The notes under the pieces were generated by a model. It was given only the letters and a program-made list of their open reading frames with translations, was not told the DNA's origin and made no database searches. 64,000 nt of DNA from Onthophagus taurus (lineage: Eukaryota; Arthropoda; Insecta; Coleoptera; Scarabaeidae). Where the stretch lies: positions 3,162,001-3,226,000 of the forward strand of contig NC_091968.1 in the NCBI RefSeq assembly GCF_036711975.1, read 5' to 3'. The translations under genes were made by a program, and so were the position numbers. Numbering within the stretch: position 1 is the first letter of the stretch; each line of letters begins with the position of its first letter. This document shows positions 1-10,620 of this stretch, one piece after another.

Positions 1-540
1 AATCTTTCGGGTTTAGCCATCTTAAGAGACGTACGGCTAAACCCAAATGTTTCTAGTACTAGGTCTAATGTACTATATCTAAAACTAGAATCATTCGGGT
101 TTAGCCGTCTTTAGAGATGTGCGGCTAAATCCAAATGATTCTAGTTCTAGGTATAGTGTTGGTTCTACATAGTAACAGTTCTAGTTTTAATTGTTATGCA
201 GCGCTAGGCCAAGAACTAGAATCATTCGGGTTTGTCCGTGCATAACTAACATAAGACCTATAACTAGAATCATTCGGGTTTAGCCGTCTTAAAAGACGTG
301 CGGCTAAATCCGAATGTGTCTAGTTCTAGGTGTAGTGTTAGTTTTAGTTTTGCACTATCACTAGAACTAACACAAGACCTAGAACTAGAATCAGTCGGGT
401 TTAGCCGTCATAAAAGACGCGCGGCTAAATCCAAATGATTATAGTTCTAGGTATAGTGTCAGTTCTACGTAGTAACAGTGCAAATGTAAAACTAGAACTA
501 ACACTATACCTGAAATTAGAATCATTCGGGTTTAGCCGTG
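1..540. repeat. Palindromic repeat array 1
   Basis: This is a run of palindromic units. Each unit reads roughly CATTCGGGTTTAGCCGTC, a short centre such as TTAAGA or TTTAGA, then GACGTGCGGCTAAACCC. Outer arms of the CTAGTTCTAGG type, on to GTGTTAGTTCTAG, read in opposite directions on the two sides. Centres are seen near 30, 110, 285, 410 and 540. No reading frame spans the units. The same family occurs in five other places in this window. It starts at or before the window edge. It does not match a transposon superfamily I recognise. Confidence 0.9.
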
Positions 541-603
541 CGTCCCTTAAGACGGAAACTTAGACCTGTTCCAAGCAAAACTTTTCCTTTGCAAAACTAC
601 TCA

Positions 604-714
604 ATGCCTGTACTATTAATATGTTGCATTTTATGTGGGACAGTGCAAGTGCATAGTAGTTTTTTATCTATGGTTACTGCATTCCCATATTGCGAGTTTT
701 ATGAAATTCCCGGT
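604..714. repeat. Flank shared with array 3
   Basis: About 110 bp starting at TGCCTGTACTATTAA and ending near GAAATTCCCGGTA is nearly the same as 42911-43024. Both copies adjoin a palindromic array on the same side. It is therefore probably part of a larger repeat that includes the palindromes. A 68-codon open frame crosses it (538-744) but shows no family features, so I do not call it a gene. Confidence 0.75.
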
Positions 715-2610
715 AGAAGAACTTCCTATTACGATAATGGATGATCCAGAATTATTACAACTCATACTAAGTTTACAAGTTGGCAGAATAAAATTATTCT
801 TCAATTAACTTAGCTAATTCAGATTTTCATTTAACAGATTTAATCTAATTTAGTCTAATCCGTTTAATACAGCTTTATTAACAAATTCTTTTCTTATATA
901 GTATTTATTTCGATTTCAAATTGAAATTGTTGGAAATAAAAAATTTTTTTAAAAGAAATTATTAAAGTTGGTTTGACACTCAGCAACCGTACGACTCTGA
1001 AAACAAACTTTTTAAACTTTTTCATGTCTGCACTTTTATTATTTAAAGCGAAACCGCACACGAACTATGAACGGTTTCATTTTATACTTTTCATTTCTTT
1101 ATCGTCTTATTTGCAACGTACCGAAAGGTAAAACTTCGCGCTGACTGCGCCAGAAATTCCAGAATACATTACCATATCGTTTCACATATTTTGAATTGTA
1201 TAGATTTCGAATATTTCGTAGTCGGCTCCCTTTCAAAACTCGAGTTTCCCCACGAGCGAAAAACACCTTTCTATGCTAATTTTTCGACCCCAAAAAAAAT
1301 ATAATCGAGTCTCAAAAACTCTCTGTATATCTACATTCTTCTTGAATCTTCCCCTCATACATTTTTTTAATCTATTTAAGCTAGCTCAATTTTCGAACTA
1401 GGTCTTTTTTTTAAAACCGAATTGTGTTCGTTCTCCGATATTTGCATTCGCCACTAAACGATTCTGGTCTCTCCATAAAAGCGAACTTCTAATACCTACA
1501 CGTAATAGGACAAAAGCGTCCAGCTTGTTCGCAGATACCCAAAGCCGTACTCCCGTAAAAGCCAAGAGGGGGCTAATTGTCCCCCCACGGACAACCCCAA
1601 AAGACTTCTTAACGATTAGCTGGGAGTTTGTCGGTTTTAGAATATTCCCACAGGGTAAAACCACATTCTCTCGCTCTCTCTGCCACTCTAATGGCCTGGT
1701 AACAATAGCTTTAAAACGCTTTTGTTACAGATAACACCGCAAAAACTTTACTTGTATTTTTTCAAAGAGAGCTTCATTCATAAGATTTAAAATGACACCT
1801 ACCACAATTTTTTAAAACGTTTTATAATCATTTTTTCTGAATTCCCTTTGACTTTCAAAACCTATTAGTAGAGATTAAAGTAATTAAAAATTTTATGAAT
1901 TAATTACTAAAATTAGGGATACTCGGAGAGCTTATTTTTTTGGTCTCTTTTTTATGATGAAAATCGGCAGGGATTTGTTGGTGTCTTTGTAAAGGCCGAC
2001 AAAGGACAAGGTTCGGTCCTTCGTCTGCTATCCCGCAGCTTTGACAACAACGTAATGACGTTTTTTATGCGCCCGCCGCACTTTTAATTTGCATACGAGA
2101 CGCTGCGCCAGCAAATCCGGCCGTTTGGCCATCGCTGCCGTTGAACGAATAATAAACTTTGGAGTGCACGCGAACGCTTTTCACTCGTCGAAAATAAATG
2201 AAAACAAGTTCAAAAAGTGATTAAAAAAATAAATACCTAACAACAAGCGAGAAAATTAAAATAATGAAACTCCGTAATAAATTTCGTTTCATGGGTAAAG
2301 TTTTGTTGAAAAAAGTTATTCGAAAAAAAGTGAAAAAAATATTACATTTTAGTTAGCTTAGGTACCATAATAAATTAATAAATGTTATTATGCTACGTAG
2401 TCTTTAGAAAAAAACCATTCAACCTCCACAATACGCCTGTCCACTGGGTTCTCTTGATAAAAACATTTTTGTAATTATTAAAATGTTTCAGTAATACGTA
2501 CAAAGTTAGCAACTACACTTCAAAATGTTGTGCAAAGACGTCGACTTCAGGAAATATTTTGGCATAAGAAAACAGCAAAAAAGTATAAATTTTACTGCTT
2601 AAAAGGGCGT
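715..2610. other. AT-rich stretch, nothing identified
   Basis: No convincing coding frame, RNA gene or transposon end was recognised. Short open frames at 1398-1734 lie on opposite strands over each other and have no recognisable motif. A more GC-rich patch lies near 2030-2180. Confidence 0.5.
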
Positions 2611-5111
2611 AATAAATAATAATAATAGTTTTATTTCTTAAACATACAAAACATGGTACATTCAATTCGTCAATAAAAAGAAAAAAAACAGAAAAGAAAT
2701 ACATGAAATCAACTTCAAGTTCCTCTTCCTCTCCCTCTGCTAGGTAATACCCTGCATCTTACTTTCATAGTATTCTTGAATTGAATAAATTTCATTTTCT
2801 TCACTTCTGCTTTAAATTTCTTCTCGTCTAATTGTTTTGTTCTTGATGGTAAAGCATTATATAGTTTTATTGAAATATATTTGAAAGTATTTTGTGACTT
2901 CTGTACTCTGTGTAAGGGTACCAGTAAATTATTTCCATGTCGTGTACTGTAGTTGTGAGAGTCTATATTTCTTTCCAATGTTTCTCTTTGCGCATGAACA
3001 TATTGTAGAGATGGTATTGTCTGTATCTTCAATTCCCTAAAATAACCTCTGCAACTTTCTCTATAACCTAATTTTTTAAGTATTCTAATTGCTTTTTTTT
3101 GCAATTTAAAAATCTCAACCGCTTCACCAGGTGCGCCCCAGGTAAGTATGCCATATATCGCCATACTATGAAAGTACGCAAAATATACATTCCTTATTTC
3201 TTCCTCCGGTAAACTTTTTGTTAACATTCTTAAACAATACAGTGCCGTTGCCAATTTTTTTATGTGGTCCCTCCATGATAGAGTTTCCAATAGTGTAACT
3301 CCTAGAAACATTGTAGTTTTATCTCTAACCTCCTGTTCAGTTGTAGATTATTTACTTCGAACCAATTTTTTGCTTCATTTAATGTTATATTTGTTTTTTC
3401 TTTTAGGTCTTCTAAGTCTTTAGAACTATTTATGAATGAGGTGTCATCAGCATACAAACACATTGAGTCTGCCTTTATATTTTTTGGTAAATCGTTTAAA
3501 TATAACAGGAATAAAACTGGTCCGAGCACAGAGCCCTGTGGTACTCCTGTTTCTACTGTTCTCCATTCAGAAATTGTTCCCTTCCAGTGTGTCTGTTGTT
3601 GTCTATCCTGAAGATACACAGGAAAAAATATAGAGTAAAAATCAACTCTAAAACATGGTTCAGATCGGTCCAATATATTTAGAGTTATTTTTTTGCACTA
3701 TAGTGTAGGTGAATAGATTAAAATTTTACACTAAATAGTGAAAGATGGTGTTTATTAAATAGTGTAAAATCGTTACACTATAACAGTGTATTATATGTAA
3801 TCTAACTAGATGTTGTCGTGACTCTAATTAGATACATTTCTAATCTAATCAGTGTAAAATTAGCACTGTAAATTATTAAAGATTCGTTCTAATTTTACTC
3901 TATTAAGTGACAAAATATCACTAAATAGTGTGTATCTTTCACTTATTAGTGTTAATTTTTAATAGGAAGTATAGAATATTTTTAGGAAGGTTTTAGGTTT
4001 GTAATAAAAATCAAAATTATAAAATATTTGTTTTTATTTTTACTTGTAATATATTGTTATATCTTAAATTTAAAAAAATTAAATTCTTTTTATATAACCA
4101 TACTTAATCCATTTTAAAGTTTCCATCGAGTCACTATGAAAACTGCAGCTAATGAGTCTTCTATGTATAAGTTTTCTGTATGTATAGTTGTACATACTTA
4201 CCAATCTTCGCAAGGAACTCGTACGTAAAATCTTCCGGAAGTTCCACTAATTTCACAACACGAATGTTTGGCAAACATACTTCAAATAAAAATAATCGTT
4301 CTTTCTTTTTATATCGCGTAAATCAGGTCTCGAGACGCTGTCGAGTTCCGACTCGTTCAGTAAATGACCGTTAAATTTTAGCTGTATCACATCACATGTT
4401 AATCACGTGGTACCGACGAGTAATCCCGAGCAAAATAGTGCGATGTCTACGAAGTACCTGAAGGAAAAGTACAGTTTACACGTCTTGTGTAAAATTTAAT
4501 GTTTTATATATTACATAACTTCACTAACATGAGTAAAAAAGAACTCTCCTTTAGAGAACTGTAAACACTACTCTATTAAGTGAATAATATATGAACTCTA
4601 TATTAATATTAATTAGAGTTGTTTTTACCATGTGGTATTACAATTTTTACTCTAATTCTTTTTACCAACTACTCTAAAATTTTTACACGACACGATTTTT
4701 TCCTGTGTATGAAGCAATAAGTTTATTTCCATTTTCATTTATGCCGTATTTTTCTATTTTTTTCAGAAGAATTTGGTAATTCACTGAGTCAAAAGCTTTA
4801 CTCAGGTCACAGAAAACTACTTGTATATAATTTTGCGTATCAAAACCAGTTATTATACTTTGGATTACACTAAGCAGTGCTGATGTTGTTGATTTTTCTT
4901 TTTGATATGCATGTTGATATTGTGTTATTAGATTATTATCTTTTATGTGGTCCATGATCCTGTTTTTTATTGCAGTTTCAATGACTTTGGATATTACGGG
5001 TATTATTAATATGGGTCTGTAATTACTTTTATTATTCGCATCCCCTTGTTTATGAATTGGAGTTACTCTTACATATTTCAGTTCATTTGGAAAAACACCA
5101 ACACAATAAAG
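2611..5111 (-). pseudogene. Jockey-like LINE remnant (copy A1), 5'-truncated
   Basis: This is the reverse-transcriptase part of a non-LTR retrotransposon, read on the minus strand. The segment from about 5110 to 4710 encodes the fingers and palm start (LKYVRVTPIHKQGD, then FCDLSKAFDSVNY). The segment 3616-2715 encodes GVPQGSVLGPVLF, YADDTSF and the thumb and C-terminal region. A TAA-type simple tail at 2611-2627 marks the 3' end. A 1.09-kb TA-flanked element splits the RT. The two halves match the continuous order in copy A2 (33892-36710). There are also frame breaks near 3300. The 5' end is cut where the palindromic array starts. Confidence 0.88.
3617..4707. mobile_element. 1.09-kb TA-flanked inverted-repeat element
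   Basis: The ends are CACAGGAAAAAAT and its reverse complement, flanked by a TA on both sides (3615-3616 and 4708-4709). If the element and one TA are removed, the LINE reading frame across the site becomes continuous (A-S-Y-L-Q). This is good evidence for the boundaries and for a Tc1/mariner-type TA target. The interior has many copies of short motifs such as ACTCTA, TAGAGT, AATAGTG and AGTGTAAAA, placed mostly near the ends. No transposase was seen, so it is non-autonomous. Confidence 0.85.
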
Positions 5112-5340
5112 GGATTAGAACTAACACAATACCTAGAACTAGAATCATTTGGGTTTAGCCACGCGTGTTTAAAGACGGCTAAACCCGAATGATTCCAGTT
5201 CTAGGTATAGTGTTAGTTCTAGTTTTACATTAGCACTATTATTATGTAGACCTAACACTACACCTAGAACTAGAATCATTTCGGTTTAGCCGCACGTCTC
5301 TAAAGACGGCTAAACCCGGAACTTTCTAGGTCTGGTGTTA
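5112..5340. repeat. Palindromic repeat array 2
   Basis: Two units of the GGGTTTAGCCG / CGGCTAAACCC family, with the outer CTAGAACTAACAC and GTGTTAGTTCTAG arms. It lies exactly between the 5'-truncated LINE on the left and a LINE ORF1 remnant on the right. Confidence 0.88.
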
Positions 5341-5387
5341 GTTCTAGTTTTAATTGTTATTGAGTTCTGTCTTGCTTCGCTTGTCGA

Positions 5388-6930
5388 ACTATTCGACTTC
5401 TTGTATGTTCTCGCTGTGGGTGGTACATGCGTGAAGAATATTAATCGCTATGATGACTATATAAATTGTAGAAACGGGTGCGAGCAAAACTTTCATACAC
5501 TATGTGCGGAAAATATGTCAACAGAGATGTTATCAAAAATGAAAGAAGAAGGATCCTTGAAGAGCTGAAAATGTAAAAATTATAACGAAGACAACCTCAA
5601 ATAATGAAGAATTCTTGGATCAAGTGAGCAACCTGAAATAGTCAGAGAACTTTATTTCATCAAAAATTGAATTTGCAGTTAAAACATAACTATCACATTA
5701 TTAACAAATTTTCAAGTAGAAATAAACACATTGATTATTGAAAATAGGAAACTGTCGGAGCAAATTGCGAAGTTGAAAACCACAACAACTTTTCAACAAA
5801 TATAACAAATGGAAATACATTACGAGTGTGTGAGAAAGAAGTTCAGGTTGAAGGTCAACAATTTCGGGCTGTTCAAATCCAAGCGGACGGTTCAAAATAT
5901 AAAAAAAGTCGATGTAAACAAGAACAAAAACCATGTAACTTTTGCTGAAAAACTAAAAGTAAACGCAAAACCAAAAAATAATACAATCACAATTAACGAT
6001 AAAAAAAATGAGTTACAAGATACAACTAATATTTTTCAAACAGTTCAACGTAATAAAAATAAAAAGATTATTTATGGTACTGCTACAAATACATCAACAC
6101 TAAAAGCTGTAGAGAGGCTTGCTCATCTACATATCAGTCGTGTGGATGTTGAAACAACAGAAAAAGAGGTTATTAAATACTTATGCACTAACAATGTAAA
6201 CAAGTCAAGTCATCAAATTTATGGCCCTTGGGAACACGCATAAATCGTTTTTTTTCAAGACTCCTCAGAAGATGAACGTGGGATAGTTAATGATTCTGTT
6301 ATATCAGAAAAGAGTTCAAAATTAATAAATAAATTACCAACATTTACAGTGAAAAAAGACGTACATATACTACAAGTACAACAGCTCACCATCTACCATC
6401 AAAACTTACAAAGTATGGGAAACTGTTATAATGAACTCCAGGAAACACTGAGAAAATTTGAACATAAAGCTCAAACAATATGTTTGAATGCTACCTCTAT
6501 CATCCAACAATATTATTATGTTGTCAAACGAGATTTTTGTTATGATAACATAAAACGTTTTAATCAATCCCTATCAATTGAGACCTTTCAGACTGTATTG
6601 GAAACAAGTGATGCTAATGATCAGTACTGAATTATTTCAATCAGCATTTTCCTAAAGAAACAATCCGAAACTCTACCAAAAAAAGAAGTAGAAATATGGA
6701 ATGTAGTGAACTCAAAGCTTGCAGAGTTTCCTTATGTATGCTACAGGAGCTTTCTCAAATCGAAAAAAAATTTAAACCAGATTATCAACGGAAACACAGA
6801 GAATACAACCATCTTTTAATACAACTTAAAAACAAGCACATGGAAGAGCAGCTTGACACAAAAAAAATATATGTAACCCTATTGCGGGTGCTTACGGCTA
6901 ATTCAGTGAAGACGGGTGTGAGTAAATAAA
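5388..6930 (+). pseudogene. LINE 5' remnant: ORF1 and start of ORF2
   Basis: This is a decayed 5' half of a Jockey-like LINE. Near 5400-5580 a PHD-type zinc finger can be read with one frameshift: CSRCGWYM, then CRNGCEQNFHTLC, then a KCKNY whose usual Trp is a TGA stop. 5809-6243 carries the basic ORF1 region and a domain ending VERLAHLHISRVDVETTEKE, as in LINE ORF1 RNA-binding proteins. 6385-6500 has the start of the endonuclease (LTIYHQNLQSM). This is joined directly to the post-endonuclease linker at 6520 (RDFCYDNIKRFNQSLS), so most of the endonuclease is deleted. The remainder decays by about 6930. Not functional. Confidence 0.75.
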
Positions 6931-8180
6931 ACAGTGATGTAAAAAAAAATATAATACGAATTAAATTTATTAAATGTTGAGCGCCAGAAATTTTTGAGAG
7001 TAATTTCAAATTCCAAAACAATGCAAAATACCTTTTAAAATCAATAACAAAAATAAATAACTCTGGTCCGCATAAGCTTATGTTTCCCCTCACAACAACA
7101 TTAAGAAAATGCATAAAAAAAAATTAAATACCTCGAACAAAATAAAGAAAACAAAACAAAAAATATTTACTAACTTGAATTATTGAAATCAAAATCAATT
7201 AATACTCCTAATCAAATAAATGATATACTTCGAAGAACGAAAAAAAAATCATTAAGCTATTCAAGATCTCAGATGTTGAATTCAATAAACAAATAAGGTA
7301 AGTACAATCACGATAATACCGAAATAAACAATTCAATCTTAGTTACTCGACACAGGTAAGTTTAGTCGTAATTTAAAATAGTTAAATTCACTTATCTGGT
7401 TTATCTTCTTTTCTTTTTTTTTTAGGTCTTCACCAAGGTTCACCAGGTTACCACGCTAGCGATGACGTTAACACTTATGAAGATCTCCAATTAATCTGCT
7501 CCTGATTAATTAAGTACGGTGAGTACTCGAACATTAGTAGAACAGTAGTTTTATAAATTTGAAACTAGTACTATCTTGAAAAGTAGTATAAGTTGAAACC
7601 TAGATACAGTTAAATATATTTAAATTAATTTTTGTTTCCAGATAAATCGATAAGTCACGCAAAGATGGTGTACAAACCTTAGTTGTTGGTCGGTTTCCAC
7701 AGATTCTTTTCGAAAGGTTATAACTTCCGCATAAGCGAATGGTGATGATGTTTACCAAAAATACTCAAAAAAACACACCACCCTACACTGGGATAGAATA
7801 ATCGCTCAATAAATTCCCTTTTTCTAAGGTAAGTAAGAACTTTTTACTCTAAACGAACGTCTTTCCCAAAACCTTTCGTTCAACTCTTCTTTTCAGAAAA
7901 ATTCACCAATCGTCCACGCGCAAACTGGTTTTCTCCGAGTTCGACGTCACGCCACATGTTTTCAAACAAAAATAAAATACAATTTTTCAATTTTGCATCG
8001 AGCAATAAAATAAACCAATATAAACCATTGCGCTTTGAATATCATTTAAAAACCCTCAAAAAAAAAATCAAAATCAACTCCAACCGTAACAAGCTACTAG
8101 TAACTGCTAATAAGTTAAAATATTTCTAGAATATAATTAAAAACTCTATAAACCACAAACCTAAAAACCGTTTACGGTTT
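6931..8180 (+). other. Non-coding stretch with a run of splice-like sites
   Basis: No coding frame was found. Several strong donor-like GTAAGT/GTGAGT sites (about 7296, 7354, 7520 and 7830) alternate with polypyrimidine-AG acceptor-like sites (about 7282, 7341, 7426, 7641 and 7897). Short candidate exons lie between them, and the introns would be 45-125 nt. It lies between two LINE segments on the same strand and could be a spliced non-coding transcript, a LINE leader or chance. Confidence 0.3.
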
Positions 8181-9835
8181 GATCACCCAAACAAAATGGC
8201 GGAATCTTTCAACAACTTCTTTGACACAACTTCTCTGTTGCAAGCAATCTTGTGTCGAAAATAAATAATAACTCACCAGCTGATCTGGGTAACATACCTA
8301 TGCAAGGTCAATCAATCTTTATGGCGCCTGTAACGGAGAGTGAACTTTTTAATATTGTACACAGTTTTAAAGAAGCTACGGTTATGATGGAATCCCAATA
8401 AAAATAATTAAAGGAAGTATTAATATATTTTAGCCCCTTTATGCTCTATTGTGAACAACCGCCTTGCACATGGAATATTTCCCAACTCATTGAAACAATC
8501 AATTATAACACCCATTTACAAAAAAGGTTCCAATATGTGAACCTGGTAGCTGTAGACCAATTAATATGTTCTCTTGTTTATCCAAGATTATCGAGAAAGT
8601 TATTTACTTACGCTTTTTGGGGTATATAAAAGGTAATTCTTTACTCCGTGAAAGACAGAATGGGTTGGGAACCGGTACTGCTCTTTTTGAACTTTTTACG
8701 AATATTCTAGATGCCTACGAAAAAAATGAACACCTTTGTACTATAAGCTTGGATCTGTCTAAGGCTTTTGATTGTATAGATAGTCATAGACAATTGTTGG
8801 TGGCCAAACTTGGGCGTTACGGATTTAAGAGTCCTGCAAAACACATAATTACTTCGTATTTAAATAATAGATCACATACAACGAAAGTTATAAACTAAGA
8901 AGGTGCTCCAGTAATATCAACTACGAAGTATACAAGGTATGGAGTATCAGAGGGTAGTATACTGGGTGACCTACTTTTCGTCATTTTTATAAATGACCTA
9001 CTATTACACGACATGAATTGTTATTTAACAAGTAATGCAGACGATACTACCGTATCAGTCACCGGTTCAACTTTAAAGGAAATGATGGATAAAGCTAGTA
9101 ATAGGTTGAATGCTCTAACAAAGTGGTTTGATGGTAATAATCTAATAATGAACGAAGATAAAAGTGGGGAGATAGTCTTTGATAATAAATTGGTTAATAA
9201 ACCTTCTACAATCTACGATATTGAGGTACGACAGGAGATCAAGATTTTGGGTGTTCATCTTGATAGTTCTATGAAGTTTAAGTGTCACATGGAACAACTC
9301 TGTTATAAGCTATCAAAATCTATAATCTACAACTACCAAAAAGATTGTCAAGATTTTTTATTTTGGTAACATCGAATCACATTTAAGATATTTAATAATT
9401 ACGCGGAGAGCATCTGTACAGTTCGGTAATTTCTTTAAAATTAAAAAAAAATCGATAAGATTGTTATGTAATCTTAAAATTAATGAATCGTGTAGACAAC
9501 GATTCCGAGAAGAGAATTTCTTAACTTTACCGTTGATTTACATCCTCGAATGCTCAATATTTGTTTTCAAACATAAAAACTATTTTCAACAATTTGTTAA
9601 GACAAACCAATATGTTACTAGACATAATCATATCTTCATGCTGCCTAAACATACGTTAAATTTATATGAAAAAGGTCCTTGTATTCATGTGCGAAAATCT
9701 GGAATAACATCCCTGTAGAAATCAAATTAATAACTAAGTTAAACTTATTTAAGAAAAATATGCGATATTTACTTTGCAATTTAGCACCTTATTCGCTCGA
9801 CGAATTTTATAATAGCCATTGAATTTCGTTTTCTT
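8181..9835 (+). pseudogene. LINE reverse-transcriptase remnant
   Basis: Non-LTR RT pieces can be followed in order. They are the pre-RT linker (AESFNNFFDT, about 8200), the fingers (CRPINMFSCLSKIIEKVI, about 8555), the palm (ISLDLSKAFDC, about 8745), a degraded GVPQG region near 8945, an ADDTT catalytic site at about 9040 (usual Y or F lost), the thumb (ILGVHLDSSMKF) and a C-terminal part to 9718. Frameshifts at about 8430, 8900 and 9370 make it dead. It may belong to the same copy as 5388-6930, with 1.2 kb of other DNA between. Confidence 0.82.
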
Positions 9836-9947
9836 TTTTGACACTAAGTGAGTAGTAATGAGATGTGCATTTTTTGTTATTTTTGCCTCTTTACTTTCTC
9901 AATAAAGTTACGTAAAGAAAATAAGTAAAGTACGTAAATTAGATATA

Positions 9948-10110
9948 GTAGAACTAGAATCATTTGGGTTTCGCCGTCTTAAGAGTCGTTAAGAGTAGTT
10001 CTCGGTCTTGTGGTAGTTTTTCACTAGCACTATCACTAGAACTGACACAAGACTTAGAACTAGAATCATTCGGGTTTAGCCGTCTTTGGAGACATGCGGA
10101 TAAATCCTTT
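9948..10110. repeat. Palindromic repeat array 3a (degenerate)
   Basis: Two worn units of the palindromic family (TCATTTGGGTTTCGCCGTC at about 9957 and TCATTCGGGTTTAGCCGTC at about 10067), with the GAACTGACACAAGACTTAGA linker. Confidence 0.8.
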
Positions 10111-10620
10111 TTCCTCTTCTATTCCTTTCTCCATTTCACAGAACCGCTTTCTAGTCTTAAACCACCACCACATGCTATCCTCTCCTCTCTCCTTCAATCA
10201 ATCTCTTCCTTCTGCTTTGTCATGAAGATTTAAGCCCCCTTTTCTTTTCCTAACTTAGCCGTCTCGGACAGAAATAAGAACATACATTTTTTGGTCTATT
10301 ACGTTTCGGTTATCTATTACCTGGAGGAGCCTCCCCTCGTTCTTCTTCACCATCTCCTCCCATCATTCGGCCAGTGCAGCAAAGAAAGAACATTTCTCAT
10401 ATATTTAAGTTTAACTGCTTTTCAAAGGCGTATTACCTGAGCGAGGCCAGGATAAATACTCACCTCTTTTCTCTTCTGTTCCCCTCTTCATTTCCCCAAA
10501 TAAATTTTTCGTCTTAAGCCTCCTCCATGTGCTCGCCTCCTCTCTCTCTTTCAATCTCTTCTTTCTGCTTAATCATAAAGATTTCCTTAGAGAGTGAAGT
10601 GAGAGTCTCTATTGCAACCA
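10110..10620. repeat. Pyrimidine-rich dispersed repeat, two diverged copies
   Basis: Two diverged copies of a pyrimidine-rich sequence. Each has a CTTCTGTTCCCCTCTTCATT-like start, then TCAATCTCTTCTTTCTGCT and CATAAAGATTTCC. They lie at about 10108-10235 and 10463-10615. A third partial copy starts at 21030, where it is joined to a segment also present alone at 13936-14100. Confidence 0.6.

Noticed and set aside
1..540. CRISPR-like array of repeats
   Set aside because: The units are palindromic, of uneven spacing, and the spacers are the repeat arms themselves. The DNA is eukaryotic.
1398..1734. Two opposing frames of 69 and 88 codons
   Set aside because: Mutually antisense, with no motif, and composition-driven.
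5335..5568. 77-codon frame as a small zinc-binding gene
   Set aside because: Its C-terminal half is part of a LINE ORF1 PHD finger, and its N-terminal half is out of frame with the first zinc ligands.
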